A stretch of 64,000 nt of DNA from JACMLD01 sp039919885 (GCA_039919885.1 JBDSEV010000092.1:5132-69131), one strand, 5' to 3'; shown: positions 24,794 to 34,670, counted from the first letter of the stretch. The notes: a model not told the origin generated them from the sequence alone. A program made the numbers and translations.

Positions 24794-25279
24794 ATGTGGC
24801 AGGATACCGGATTCTTAACAGGAACACCAGATGTGGCCGCTGCCATGCAGCAATTGCTGCGCTATCTTCAAACCATTCCGCAACAATACCGGGCAATGGA
24901 TGATGCGCGCTTGTTGAATCATCCAGCGCCGGGAAAATGGAGCAAAAAGGAGGTGCTGGGGCATCTCGTGGATTCCGCAATCAACAACCTGAAGCGATTT
25001 ACAGATATCCAATATTTCGCACAGCCATACACGATAGCACCTTACAAACAAAATGAACTGGTGCTTATTAATAATTACCAGCACCTGCCCCTGGAACATT
25101 TATTGCAGCTATGGCAATCAGTTAACCAACAGATAATTTTTGTAATTACCTATACACCGGCTGAAAAACTCCTGTACCGGGTTAATCCGCAGTATAAAAA
25201 TAATGAGGAGCAGACGCTGGCATGGGTGGTGTGTGATTATGTTGCACACATGGAGCATCACTGGACGCAGGTTTTTTAA
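24794..25279 (+). CDS. DinB-fold (DinB/YfiT-like) protein
   Basis: 161 residues forming a four-helix bundle. The three-His metal site of the family is visible: His57 (KEVLGHLVDS), His152 and His156 (AHMEHHW). DinB/YfiT-like proteins are metal-dependent; several act in thiol transfer or bacillithiol chemistry, many have no known role. It starts 42 bases after the thiolase stop and could be cotranscribed. It is not related to DNA polymerase DinB. Confidence 0.8.
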   Translation: MWQDTGFLTGTPDVAAAMQQLLRYLQTIPQQYRAMDDARLLNHPAPGKWSKKEVLGHLVDSAINNLKRFTDIQYFAQPYTIAPYKQNELVLINNYQHLPLEHLLQLWQSVNQQIIFVITYTPAEKLLYRVNPQYKNNEEQTLAWVVCDYVAHMEHHWTQVF

Positions 25280-25329
25280 TTTTTTTTGCAGACAGGTAGT
25301 GCAGTATCTTTCAAAAAATAATTCAGGCT

Positions 25330-25770
25330 ATGAATAGAATGATTGGGTTGTTTGCAGTTTGTATTGGTATGTGTTGCGGTGCTATGTCACAAGACAGCAC
25401 CGGAAAAGAACTGGTAGGCAAATATAAATTTCCTGCTGGCAGTGTAATAGAAGAAGCCACGGTAACCTGGGAAAATGGCGAAATAAAAATGAGTTCTTCC
25501 GCAGGTGTTTCTGTGCTGGAGCGAATGAAAGGCGACACATTCAGGGTTGTAAGTTTTAGCGGCACCGCGGTTTTTAAAAGAAGCGATGCAAAGAAAATCA
25601 GCGGCGTTTATGTAGACGCAAGTGGTTATGTACTGGAAGGCGTTAAAGAGGCCGAAATGACCAATGCTACGGGCCTCCGTGCAACCAAAAAAACAACCAC
25701 AGGTGGTATTGATGATACCATTGAAATGACAATAGAAGAATTGCCCGTAACAGTGGGTTATCCAAAATAA
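25330..25770 (+). CDS. Small secreted hypothetical protein
   Basis: 146 residues: a signal peptide (1-20, CCGAMSQ) and a compact beta-rich domain of about 120 residues with alternating hydrophobic and polar strands (SVIEEATVTWENGEIKMSSS). I do not recognise a family. It follows the DinB-fold gene by 50 bases on the same strand. The following 161 bases hold no gene and only a short CACC/GGTG stem. Confidence 0.65.
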   Translation: MNRMIGLFAVCIGMCCGAMSQDSTGKELVGKYKFPAGSVIEEATVTWENGEIKMSSSAGVSVLERMKGDTFRVVSFSGTAVFKRSDAKKISGVYVDASGYVLEGVKEAEMTNATGLRATKKTTTGGIDDTIEMTIEELPVTVGYPK

Positions 25771-25931
25771 CTGGCTGCATCATTCCATAGCCTGTGGTTA
25801 CAATTGAAAATAAAAAATTTCAAAAATGCCAAACACATTGCCGGAGTTTAAACACGTTGGTGGTTGATGGCGTTAGCAGATTTTACTAACCGGCTATAAC
25901 ACCCATTTTTGGTGAAAAGGACATAACGTTA

Positions 25932-27308
25932 TTAATAAAAGCTGAAGGTGGATAATTTATCCTGCGGAATGGTTTCCTGCACGCCGCTTTGCAGGTCCTT
26001 GACCGTGCAGGTGCCGGCCTGCAGTTCATTACTACCGATAATGACAACATGCGGGATATGTTTCTTTTCAGCGTATTTGAATTGTTTGTCGAACTTGACA
26101 ACATCGGGATACAACTCACAGCTTATTTCCCGGCTGCGCAGCTGCTGCATAAGGGTGAACGCATTTTTGCTTTCTGCTTCGCCCAGGTTAAAAAATAAAA
26201 CCCTGGTACCGGTTTGAACCGCCGCAGGAAATAGTTTCAATTCTTCCATTACGTCATAGATGCGGTCTACGCCAAACGAAATGCCTACGCCGGGTACATT
26301 GGGTACACCAAAACTACCCGTCAGATCATCATAACGGCCGCCGCCGCCGATAGAACCCATCTGTACATTGCGGGCCTTCACTTCAAAAATTATCCCTGTA
26401 TAATAATTAAGCCCGCGGGCGAGTGTAAAGTCGATGCTGAGTGGTAATTGCAGATCGGCCAACGGAGCATAACCAGTAATAAACTCGATTTCTTCGATGC
26501 CTTGTTTTCCAACCTCACTCGTATTTACAAGTTCTTTTACCTGTGCCAGTTTATTTTCATTGGTTCCCTCAATGGCCAGGTATTTTTCAATGATGCTGAT
26601 TTGGTTATCCGTTAAACCCCGTGCAACCAATTCTTCCTTTACTTTTTCAATGCCAATCTTATCCAGTTTATCAATTGCAATGGTAATGTTAACCAGTTGG
26701 TCTGCGCCTCCGCAAATTTCTGCCAGTGCGGCTAATATTTTTCTGTTATTAATTTTGATTTCAACAGCTACACCGAGTTTTTTAAAAACGGTGGCATAGA
26801 TGATGGCTAGTTCCACTTCATTAATCAATGAAGTACTGCCCACCACGTCCGCATCACATTGATAAAACTCGCGGTAGCGCCCTTTTTGCGGCCTGTCTGC
26901 CCGCCAGACTGGTTGCATCTGGTAGCGTTTAAATGGCATGGTTAGCTGGCCATAATTCATGGCTACATAACGCGCAAATGGAATGGTGAGATCGTAACGC
27001 AGCGCCCTTTCAGTGAGATCTTTATCATTTTTGCCTGCCAACACATTGTCAAAAGCTGCTTTTGCTTTTTCCTGGTTCTTCGGATCCTGCAACCCGTTGT
27101 TGAGGATCTTGAAAATCAATTTATCGCCTTCGTCACCATACTTCCCCATGAGCGTTTCCATGTTTTCCATGGCGGGTGTTTCCAGCGGCTGAAACGCGTA
27201 TAACTCAAAAACGGTTTTGATGGTGTTGAAAATGTGATTGCGCTTGCGTACCGTTTCTGGTCCGAAGTCCCGGGTGCCCTGTGGTATGGATGCAGTTAGT
27301 TTTGCCAT
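25932..27308 (-). CDS. hisS: Histidine-tRNA ligase
   Basis: 458 residues, normal length. Class II synthetase motif 2 is RADRPQKGRYREFYQCD, the histidine-specific loops include LARGLNYYTG, motif 3 is GGGGRYDDL with GVGISFGVDR, and the C-terminal anticodon-binding domain (about 360-450) is intact. It charges tRNA-His with histidine. It lies 15 bases behind the phosphatase gene and is probably in the same operon. Confidence 0.96.
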   Translation of the reverse strand: MAKLTASIPQGTRDFGPETVRKRNHIFNTIKTVFELYAFQPLETPAMENMETLMGKYGDEGDKLIFKILNNGLQDPKNQEKAKAAFDNVLAGKNDKDLTERALRYDLTIPFARYVAMNYGQLTMPFKRYQMQPVWRADRPQKGRYREFYQCDADVVGSTSLINEVELAIIYATVFKKLGVAVEIKINNRKILAALAEICGGADQLVNITIAIDKLDKIGIEKVKEELVARGLTDNQISIIEKYLAIEGTNENKLAQVKELVNTSEVGKQGIEEIEFITGYAPLADLQLPLSIDFTLARGLNYYTGIIFEVKARNVQMGSIGGGGRYDDLTGSFGVPNVPGVGISFGVDRIYDVMEELKLFPAAVQTGTRVLFFNLGEAESKNAFTLMQQLRSREISCELYPDVVKFDKQFKYAEKKHIPHVVIIGSNELQAGTCTVKDLQSGVQETIPQDKLSTFSFY

Positions 27309-27323
27309 TTCAACAATGCGTAT

Positions 27324-27803
27324 TTATAATTGCCTGTTTTGTTTTTCGGCAAGTGCGTTTTCTATTATTTTATCGCAGACCGCTTCAATCATATCGTATA
27401 CTTCATGGTAACCCTTTTCCGGACCGTACCAGGGATCAGGCACGTCTTTATTTTTACCAGGATATAATTCATCCATCAACAGACTCACTTTGCCCGCGTC
27501 ATATTTATTTTTTGCGATGTGTTTAATTTCATCCATTACATCGGCCGCCATGGCGTAAATTTTATCGAACCGTTCAACATCAGCCGCCACAAAGTTTCTT
27601 GAACGTTGCTGGCAGATATCGATGCCGCGCAGCCGGGCCACTTTTTGTGATAAATGATGGGGTGCTTCGCCGGTATGATAACCATTGGTACCGGCGCTTT
27701 CAACGCTCCACTGCAGCCCGGCTTTCCATGACTTATGCTGTAAGATGCCTTCCGCCAGCGGGCTCCTGCAAATATTGCCCAGGCAAACCATCAAAATCTT
27801 CAT
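27324..27803 (-). CDS. Low-molecular-weight protein-tyrosine phosphatase
   Basis: 159 residues, normal length. The active-site loop CLGNICRS gives the CX5R motif (Cys7, Arg13), and the general acid lies in DVPDPWYG at about 114. It removes phosphate from tyrosine residues, and in many bacteria it acts on exopolysaccharide kinases; no such kinase is present here. hisS follows on the same strand. A start-proximal TACCTTTG box suggests a very short or absent leader. Confidence 0.92.
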   Translation of the reverse strand: MKILMVCLGNICRSPLAEGILQHKSWKAGLQWSVESAGTNGYHTGEAPHHLSQKVARLRGIDICQQRSRNFVAADVERFDKIYAMAADVMDEIKHIAKNKYDAGKVSLLMDELYPGKNKDVPDPWYGPEKGYHEVYDMIEAVCDKIIENALAEKQNRQL

Positions 27804-27808
27804 GGCGG

Positions 27809-27816
27809 CAAAGGTA
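27809..27816 (-). promoter_or_regulatory. -7 promoter element of the phosphatase-hisS operon
   Basis: Minus-strand order TACCTTTG, CCGCC, ATG: an exact TAnnTTTG match five bases before the start codon. Confidence 0.5.
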
Positions 27817-27911
27817 GGGAAGAGAAATGTGTGATGGGTGATTTTTGACTAGTTGATTTACTACTGCGCCCGTTTAGCATACATGCAGGCTTACAGCTCG
27901 CGGCTTTTCTC

Positions 27912-27919
27912 TATATTTA
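27912..27919 (+). promoter_or_regulatory. -7-like element of the bicupin gene
   Basis: TATATTTA, one base off TAnnTTTG, followed by TTAC and the ATG: the same geometry as at trmD, rlmN and the dipeptidase gene. Confidence 0.35.
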
Positions 27920-27923
27920 TTAC

Positions 27924-28694
27924 ATGAAAGCCATATTGATTTTGCTGTTGCAGGCAACGATTGCGCACACAGTACAATCGCAGGATACTTTGCCTGCGCG
28001 TGTTTACCACCTCGCTGCACTGCCTGCTGCACAAGATTCCAGCCGGGACAGGATACAGATTATGGATGGCAGCACCAGTGTACTTGCCAACCTGGAAGTG
28101 CACCTCACTGAACTGAAACCCGGCAAAGCAGCGCATCCACCACATACACATAGCAATACGGAGGAGTTGATTATTGTAAAAGAAGGTTTGCTGAAAGTAA
28201 CCATCCGGGGAAAAACCAAATTACTGTCTGCGGGCGGACTGGCCTATTCATTACCGGGAGATGAACATGGTGCAGTAAATGCAGGCAAAACAAAAGCGGC
28301 TTATTACATCGTTAAATATACAACACGGCATGATGTTGATGCTGACAGGGGTGCACAGGCAGGTGGGTCCGTATTAATGGACTGGAAAGAAGCTAAAGTG
28401 AACAAAACAGACAGGGGTGAACGGCGCGTTTTTTTTGTAAAACCTACGGCCTTGTTTGAAAAGTTTGACATGCACGTCACCACGCTTCAAAAAGGAGCGG
28501 TTAGTCACCTGCCGCACACGCACCGTTCAGAAGAAATCATATTGGTTAAAAGCGGGCAGATATCTATGCAAATAGGCGATCAGCATTCTCCGGCTGGTGC
28601 AGGGGATTTGGTATTTCTGCCTACAGGCGTGTCACATGCGCTGGAGAATACCGGCACTGGAACAACTACGTATTTTGCTTTTCAATGGCAGTAA
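27924..28694 (+). CDS. Exported bicupin protein
   Basis: 256 residues: a signal peptide (1-20, ending VQSQD) and two cupin domains (about 45-130 and 175-255). Each carries a metal-binding His cluster: HPPHTHSNTEELIIVKEG in the first and HLPHTHRSEEIILVKSG in the second, with the later His in GDEHGAVN and GVSHALEN. Glu in both HxHxxxEE motifs completes the usual ligand set. Bicupins include ureidoglycine hydrolases and several dioxygenases; export to the periplasm makes a match to those uncertain. The role is unknown. Confidence 0.8.
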   Translation: MKAILILLLQATIAHTVQSQDTLPARVYHLAALPAAQDSSRDRIQIMDGSTSVLANLEVHLTELKPGKAAHPPHTHSNTEELIIVKEGLLKVTIRGKTKLLSAGGLAYSLPGDEHGAVNAGKTKAAYYIVKYTTRHDVDADRGAQAGGSVLMDWKEAKVNKTDRGERRVFFVKPTALFEKFDMHVTTLQKGAVSHLPHTHRSEEIILVKSGQISMQIGDQHSPAGAGDLVFLPTGVSHALENTGTGTTTYFAFQWQ

Positions 28695-28745
28695 ATTTAT
28701 TATTACTGCGCGGTTTAATTACAATGCTATCTCATAATGACTTAG

Positions 28746-28757
28746 ATTTCATGAAAT
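28746..28757. promoter_or_regulatory. 12-bp palindrome before the TonB receptor gene
   Basis: ATTTCATGAAAT, a perfect palindrome 16 bases before the start codon of the receptor gene. It is a possible operator. No regulator is encoded next to it. Confidence 0.25.
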
Positions 28758-28772
28758 ATTAAATTTCAACCA

Positions 28773-31139
28773 ATGGTGCAGGCGCGGTATGTGTACAGTA
28801 TTATATTTTCTATTATCATTTCTCTCCCAGGTTTGTCTCAGAATAGTTTTAAGGTCGAGGGCCGGGTTATCGATTTCGATACCAAACAGCCGATAAAAAA
28901 TGTGAGCGTTGTTTTGAAACAGACAAAGGCTGGTACGGTTACCAACGACAGTGGTTACTTCAGTTTGACGTTGTATTCAGCAGATCAGATACTGGTATTT
29001 TCGTTTGTCGGCTATATACACAATACGCGTGAAATTAACCTGGCCGAAGGGTACAAATCATTTACCGTAGAACTAAAGAAAAAGGCAAATGAACAATTGG
29101 ACGAAGTAGTGGTGAACGCGTACAAACAAAACACCAGGTTGAAGTCGGTAGAAACGAATGTCATTAAAATTAATCCCGAACTCATTAAAAGAAGCCCGCT
29201 TCTTTTTGGGGAAGCAGACATTATAAAAGCGCTTGCCTTACAACCAGGTGTAACCACTGCAGGCGAAGGCGCCGGCGGCTTTAATGTGCGGGGTGGAAAT
29301 GCGGATCAAAACCTGGTACTGGTAGACGGAGCGCCCTTGTTCAGCACAGCGCACCTGCTCGGTTTTTATACGTCTGTAAGTACCGATGCCGTACAGGATG
29401 TTACTTTATACAAAGGAGGTATGCCATCGGAATATGGCGGGCGTTTATCGTCTTTGCTAAACTTGAAAATAAAAGATGGCAACACCAGTGCCATGCAATA
29501 CACCGGTGGTGTTGGCCCAATGAGTGCGCGTTTTTTTATGAATGGGCCGCTGGTAAAGAACAAGCTCACGTTCACCGCTGGCTTGCGTGCAGCCTATCCT
29601 GATTTTATCTTAAATCAGCTGGGTGATAAATTTGGATCCAGCCGCGCATTTTTTTATGACGGTATTGTAAAAGCAGCATATACCATCAATGAAAAAAATA
29701 AAATTTCTGTTACCGCTTACCGCAGTTATGATAAATTCCGCTTCGATACCATTACTTCGTACAACTGGCAAAGCACCCTGGTAACACTTAACTATACCGC
29801 TGATATTAGTTCAAAATTATCATTTAAATTAAACGCCAATTACAGTCAGTTTGTTTCAGACATTAATAACCTGGTGCCCAACTACCAGTTCATGGTGCGT
29901 TCCTCCATTCAGCAAAAGCAGGTAAAAGCTGCTTTTGGGTATTCGGTAAGCGATAAGAATAAAATACAATTTGGCCTTGACTATATCCTTTACCAGGCAG
30001 CACCTGGTTCACGGCAATCCGTGTCGGACAGCAGCAGCGTAAACCCGCTCCTTGTGCAAAGTGAAAAGGGAAGGGAAATGGCCGTATTTGTGAATGACGA
30101 TATTGAAATTATTGATCGTATTTTATTGCAGCTTGGTCTCCGTTATACAAGCTACGATTACCTGGGGGCAAAAAACGTTTACAGTTACCAGGATGGTCTA
30201 CCACGGTCTAAAGAATCCATCACAGACAGTACGACGTACCCCAGTAATAAAAGCATCAAAAATTACGACGGATTAGAACCGCGCATTGCATTGAAGATTG
30301 GATTGTCCGATGTCCTTTCTTTAAAACTGAGTTATAACCGCGGCCAGCAATTTCTTCATCTTATCTCAAATACCACTGCTATATCGCCGGTAGATTTCTG
30401 GAAGCTGAGCGATAATTTTGTCAACCGGCAGATTGGAGACCAATACGCCGCCGGGCTTTTTAAAAGTTTCAATGAGAGTAAATTTGAAGCGTCTTTTGAA
30501 ACATATTATAAGACGGCCAAAAATACCGTACAGTACAAGGACGGTGCGCAGTTGTTGCTGAACCCATATATTGAAACTGCATTGCTAAACGGGCGGGCGC
30601 GCGGATATGGTTTTGAATTCAGCGTGGCAAAGAATACCGGGAGGGTAACCGGCCAGGTCAATTACACCTATTCCAAATCGCAGGTGCAGGTGCTTACCCC
30701 GTTCGCCGGTGAAGCAGTAAACAACGGCGCCTATTATCCTTCAGATTTTGACCGTCCGCATAACCTCGCCATTGTTGCTAAAATAAAATTAGGACGTGGC
30801 TGGAGTTTTAACAGCAATTTCATTTATACCTCTGGTAGGCCCGCCACGTATCCTGATGGAACGTATGTATTTAATGGAACGATTGTAACCAATTATTCGA
30901 AACGAAATATGGATCGGTTGCCTGCGTACCACCGCCTGGATGCGGGATTTGTCTATATCTCAAAAAGATATCCGGAACAAAGGAAATACAGCATCTGGAA
31001 TATTTCATTTTATAATTTGTATGCGCACCAGAATGCGTATTCTATTTATTTCCAGCGCGATCAGGCGAGGCTGTTGTCTTACCGCCTGTCTGTATTGGGG
31101 AGTATCATTCCGTCTATTTCATGGAATTTTAATTTTTGA
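28773..31139 (+). CDS. TonB-dependent receptor with carboxypeptidase-like N-terminal domain
   Basis: 788 residues: a signal peptide (1-22), a carboxypeptidase-D-regulatory-like domain (about 25-110; KVEGRVIDFDTKQPIKNVSV), a TonB plug (about 115-225; GGFNVRGGNADQNLVLVDGA) and a 22-strand outer-membrane barrel ending in SWNFNF. Such receptors import siderophores, vitamins or peptides with energy from TonB. The size and the DUF4249 partner 3 bases downstream set it apart from SusC. The substrate is not known. Confidence 0.92.
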   Translation: MVQARYVYSIIFSIIISLPGLSQNSFKVEGRVIDFDTKQPIKNVSVVLKQTKAGTVTNDSGYFSLTLYSADQILVFSFVGYIHNTREINLAEGYKSFTVELKKKANEQLDEVVVNAYKQNTRLKSVETNVIKINPELIKRSPLLFGEADIIKALALQPGVTTAGEGAGGFNVRGGNADQNLVLVDGAPLFSTAHLLGFYTSVSTDAVQDVTLYKGGMPSEYGGRLSSLLNLKIKDGNTSAMQYTGGVGPMSARFFMNGPLVKNKLTFTAGLRAAYPDFILNQLGDKFGSSRAFFYDGIVKAAYTINEKNKISVTAYRSYDKFRFDTITSYNWQSTLVTLNYTADISSKLSFKLNANYSQFVSDINNLVPNYQFMVRSSIQQKQVKAAFGYSVSDKNKIQFGLDYILYQAAPGSRQSVSDSSSVNPLLVQSEKGREMAVFVNDDIEIIDRILLQLGLRYTSYDYLGAKNVYSYQDGLPRSKESITDSTTYPSNKSIKNYDGLEPRIALKIGLSDVLSLKLSYNRGQQFLHLISNTTAISPVDFWKLSDNFVNRQIGDQYAAGLFKSFNESKFEASFETYYKTAKNTVQYKDGAQLLLNPYIETALLNGRARGYGFEFSVAKNTGRVTGQVNYTYSKSQVQVLTPFAGEAVNNGAYYPSDFDRPHNLAIVAKIKLGRGWSFNSNFIYTSGRPATYPDGTYVFNGTIVTNYSKRNMDRLPAYHRLDAGFVYISKRYPEQRKYSIWNISFYNLYAHQNAYSIYFQRDQARLLSYRLSVLGSIIPSISWNFNF

Positions 31140-31142
31140 GTC

Positions 31143-32231
31143 ATGCATTTGAAAAAGATAATAATACTGGTTCCTGTTATTTCTATCCTGTTGTTTTCCT
31201 GCATTAAGCGGGTTGACGTAGTTACAAGAGACGCACAATCGATATTGGTAGTAGAAGGCAATATTACAACCGATACAATACCGTATACAGTAAAGCTCAC
31301 CTATTCAGGACAGGTAATGCATGCTGACAATATATTGGATCAATACCTCGAAAAAGACGCAACAGTAACCATCAGCGATGATCTTGGCAACAGTACCGCC
31401 ATGGCATATACAAAACAGGGAATTTACACCAGCACCAATCCTGCGTATATTGGTAAAGTGGGCAGAAGCTATGCTGTAACAGTTTTATTGAAAGATGGTA
31501 GAAAATATGTTTCCACCCCGGAAAAGATGAAAGCGCCGGTTGCAATTGATAGCGTTACGGTACGGTACAATGGTTTGTTTGATATGACTCAGCCAAGCCG
31601 TATGGAGGTATTCGTAAACACAACAGATCCCGCTGCTGAAGAAAATTATTACCGCTGGACCTTCAGCAGTTGGGTGGGCCGTGAGACCTGGGGCGTAAGC
31701 TGCGGAATAGGATGCGTGATGATGCGGTTTTGTTATCAGTATTCTGTAGATCAGGAAGTGCGCATTTTGTCTGACGCTGCTATCAACGGCAATAGAATTA
31801 CCAATCAGCAGGTGGGATATTGTTACATATTTACCTATTCCAATCCGTATGTTGAGATTGGGCAAATTTCGCTTACAAGAGAAGCCTACCAATTTTGGGA
31901 AGCTTACCAGGCGCAGCAAACACGCGCCGGCGGAATACTTGACCCCCTGCCCGCGGCAATTAAAGGAAATGTGCACAATGCCGCAGACGTTAATGATTTT
32001 GCCCTGGGCTATTTTTCTGCCGCTGCTGTTACACACAAGAAAGTGATTTTAGTACCATATAGCATTACAGATTATTTGCTAAAAATTTCTTCATCAGAAT
32101 TCATACCTACCAAATCAGTTGCCTGCTTTGATTTTTTCCCCAATGCATTGGTGTATGCAGCACCGCCTGCCAAGCAGAATCCACCGCCGCCGGGATGGGA
32201 AAATGCACAACAGATCAAAGTGTTTTGGTGA
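31143..32231 (+). CDS. DUF4249 lipoprotein, partner of the TonB receptor
   Basis: 362 residues. A lipoprotein signal peptide (ISILLFSC, Cys21) is followed by a beta-rich body with a SVVVEG-type start (SILVVEGNITTDTIPY) and the DUF4249 pattern. Members are nearly always encoded after a TonB receptor, as here (three-base gap), and are thought to be surface-exposed helper proteins, comparable with SusD in position. Four Cys within about 175-200 (SCGIGCVMMRFC) may form disulfides. Function is inferred from pairing. Confidence 0.85.
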   Translation: MHLKKIIILVPVISILLFSCIKRVDVVTRDAQSILVVEGNITTDTIPYTVKLTYSGQVMHADNILDQYLEKDATVTISDDLGNSTAMAYTKQGIYTSTNPAYIGKVGRSYAVTVLLKDGRKYVSTPEKMKAPVAIDSVTVRYNGLFDMTQPSRMEVFVNTTDPAAEENYYRWTFSSWVGRETWGVSCGIGCVMMRFCYQYSVDQEVRILSDAAINGNRITNQQVGYCYIFTYSNPYVEIGQISLTREAYQFWEAYQAQQTRAGGILDPLPAAIKGNVHNAADVNDFALGYFSAAAVTHKKVILVPYSITDYLLKISSSEFIPTKSVACFDFFPNALVYAAPPAKQNPPPPGWENAQQIKVFW

Positions 32232-32356
32232 TAATTTTAATTGGTTGAAAGGACCGCCGGTTTATTTTTCGGATGGGAAATTGCAACTCACCGCCATCAT
32301 TCAGCTGCGGCAAAGCAAGTTCAAACACTGGCAGAAAATTTATTGCTTCCTGGTCA

Positions 32357-34555
32357 TTATTTAAGCGCAAAAGCAATGTACCACCCACCTGGCTTTTTAC
32401 CCCTGGCGCCACCTACGGCAATTACGATGTATTGCTTGCCATTTACTTCATAACAGGCAGGTGTGGCAAAGCCGCCAGCGGGCAACTGGTATTCCCAAAC
32501 CTGTTTACCAGTTTTTTTATCAAACGCCCGTATGCGCTCGTCGCGTGTACCAGCAATGAAGACCAGGCCACCGGCCGTTACAACAGGTCCACCGTAATTT
32601 TCGGTACCGGTAATGGGTACACCTTTTTCTGTAAGTTCTGGAAACTCACCCAGCGGCACCCGCCAAAGATATTCACCAGTGTTCAGGTCTATGGCATTTA
32701 ATGTGCCCCAGGGTGGTTTAACGGCGTTATAACCTTCCTGGTCTGTAAATTTCCGCCATACTTTATTGGTGTAAAGTGGAACATAGGGGAAGGCCGTTTT
32801 TATAGCAATGGTATCTGCATTACTATGTTCATCAATTGCTTTAACAGATCCCTTTTTTTCATTATTCAGTAAAAATTGTGCAATTGACTGCTTGTCCCCG
32901 TCTGGCAGGTGCTGAAACGAAGGCATTCTTCCAATGCCCGTTTTCATAAGGTTTATGATATCGGTTGCCGATCTTTTGCCGCCAATGTGCGTGAGATCAG
33001 GAAATACGTCGCCGCTGCCTTTCCTGTCCATTCCATGGCAACTAGCGCAATTTTTTATATACAATCCATTGCCGGCCGATAACGAAGCAATTTCTTTATT
33101 GCGTGTTTCCATATCTATCATTTGCAGTTCCCAGGCATCTTCGTTGGCATTCTGGTACAGAATGCCTGCCGGATCAATTGCATTGCCACCCCATTCCGCG
33201 CCGCCGCTGTAACCAAAAAGCAGTGTGCCACTTGTATTGGGAGGCATAAATTTATTGGCCGGTTGCGGAAACGCCGCTAAGCGTGCTTTTACATAGGCAT
33301 GGGCTGCCGGGGAGATGTCGGTGATATCATTTTCTGTAACAATGGTTTGCCTGGCAAAAGGGAGTGGTTTGGCCGGAAATTTTTGTGTGGGGAAGGGCTG
33401 TTCTCCCGGCAAGCCGTTAACGGGTACCGGTCTTTCCTCAACAGGAAACAAAGAAGTACCGCTGTCGCGATCAAGTACATACACCAGTCCGTCTTTGGTT
33501 GCCTGCACCACTACCTCTACTGTCTTACCGTCATGCGTAACCGAAGTAAGGTTTGGGGGGCACGGCAGATCCCTGTCCCACAAGTCGTGGTGAATGGTCT
33601 GGAAATACCATTTCATTTTTCCTGTCTCTGCATCCAGTGCCATCACACAATTGGCAAAAAGGTTGGCACCCGCCCGTTCACCTCCATAAAAATCGGAAGA
33701 AGGCGACCCCGTACCAAAATACACGGTGCCTCTTTTCTGATCCAGTACAAGCCCGCTCCAGTTATTGCCAGCGCCAATGATTTTGTAGGCATCTTTCGGC
33801 CAGGTCTCGTAACCATATTCGCCGGGTTGCGGAATGGTATGAAAAACCCATTTCAATTTTCCGGTTATTACATCAAAACCACGTACATGGCCTGGTGCTG
33901 CATCGCCGCCTTCCGCAACGCTTGAACCTATTACCAGCGTATTGTTATAAATAATGCCTGGCGTGGTAGCGGTCACAGAAAGGTTGCTTACATCATGACC
34001 CAAATTCGCGTCCAGCCCTTCATGTAAATCTACTTTTCCGTTTGAACCAAAATTGGTTATCAGCTGACCGGTCTCCGCATTTAATGCATACAGCAATGCG
34101 CCGGCAGAATACAGGATGCGTTTATCGTTCCCCTGCTGCCAGTACATGACCCCGCGGTTGGTGTTGAATTTTTGTTTATCCTTCACTGGCTGAAACGTCC
34201 AGCGTGGTTTGCCAGTGGCTGCGTCCAGTGCAAATACATCCAAAGAGGCGGTGGTGGCATATAAAATGCCATTTACAATGATCGGCTGGCATTGAATTTC
34301 ACGCGGTCGCTGCGGTGTATGACTGCCTGTATCAGCCGGGTCACGCGTATCATATGTCCATGCAACCTGTAAATTTTTTATGTTACCGGCAGTAATTTGT
34401 GTAAGGGGAGAATACCGGTTGCCTTCCTTATTACCACCATACACGGGCCAGTCTTTACCTGCCTGCATGTTGTGTGTAGTAACCCGATCGTGATTGGTAC
34501 AACCTGCCAACAGTAAAGACAGGGTTATAAAAGACAATATTGCGTTGTGTGTCAT
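32357..34555 (-). CDS. PQQ-dependent dehydrogenase with inserted cytochrome c domain
   Basis: 732 residues, exported lipoprotein (LSLLLAGC). The eight-bladed quinoprotein propeller starts at KDWPVYGGNKEGNRYSPL and includes the tryptophan-docking repeats (AVDAETGKMKWYFQ type). A c-type cytochrome (heme site CASCH, 503-507; axial Met probably in GRMPSFQ) is inserted before the last blades rather than added at the end. It would oxidise a sugar or alcohol in the periplasm and pass electrons to the chain. Key Asp and Arg residues of glucose dehydrogenases (HDLWDRDLPCPPNL) are present. No pqq biosynthesis genes are in the window. It is the last gene of the minus-strand locus. Confidence 0.85.
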   Translation of the reverse strand: MTHNAILSFITLSLLLAGCTNHDRVTTHNMQAGKDWPVYGGNKEGNRYSPLTQITAGNIKNLQVAWTYDTRDPADTGSHTPQRPREIQCQPIIVNGILYATTASLDVFALDAATGKPRWTFQPVKDKQKFNTNRGVMYWQQGNDKRILYSAGALLYALNAETGQLITNFGSNGKVDLHEGLDANLGHDVSNLSVTATTPGIIYNNTLVIGSSVAEGGDAAPGHVRGFDVITGKLKWVFHTIPQPGEYGYETWPKDAYKIIGAGNNWSGLVLDQKRGTVYFGTGSPSSDFYGGERAGANLFANCVMALDAETGKMKWYFQTIHHDLWDRDLPCPPNLTSVTHDGKTVEVVVQATKDGLVYVLDRDSGTSLFPVEERPVPVNGLPGEQPFPTQKFPAKPLPFARQTIVTENDITDISPAAHAYVKARLAAFPQPANKFMPPNTSGTLLFGYSGGAEWGGNAIDPAGILYQNANEDAWELQMIDMETRNKEIASLSAGNGLYIKNCASCHGMDRKGSGDVFPDLTHIGGKRSATDIINLMKTGIGRMPSFQHLPDGDKQSIAQFLLNNEKKGSVKAIDEHSNADTIAIKTAFPYVPLYTNKVWRKFTDQEGYNAVKPPWGTLNAIDLNTGEYLWRVPLGEFPELTEKGVPITGTENYGGPVVTAGGLVFIAGTRDERIRAFDKKTGKQVWEYQLPAGGFATPACYEVNGKQYIVIAVGGARGKKPGGWYIAFALK

Positions 34556-34670
34556 CAGGGCATTTTATTTATGGATGGCTTTTTCCCGTCTTCATAGCGG
34601 GCAAGCGCAGCATAGCAGCGGCATTATATTTTTAAAAAAGCAGTAACTAACGGCTTCTGCGGCAGCATGG

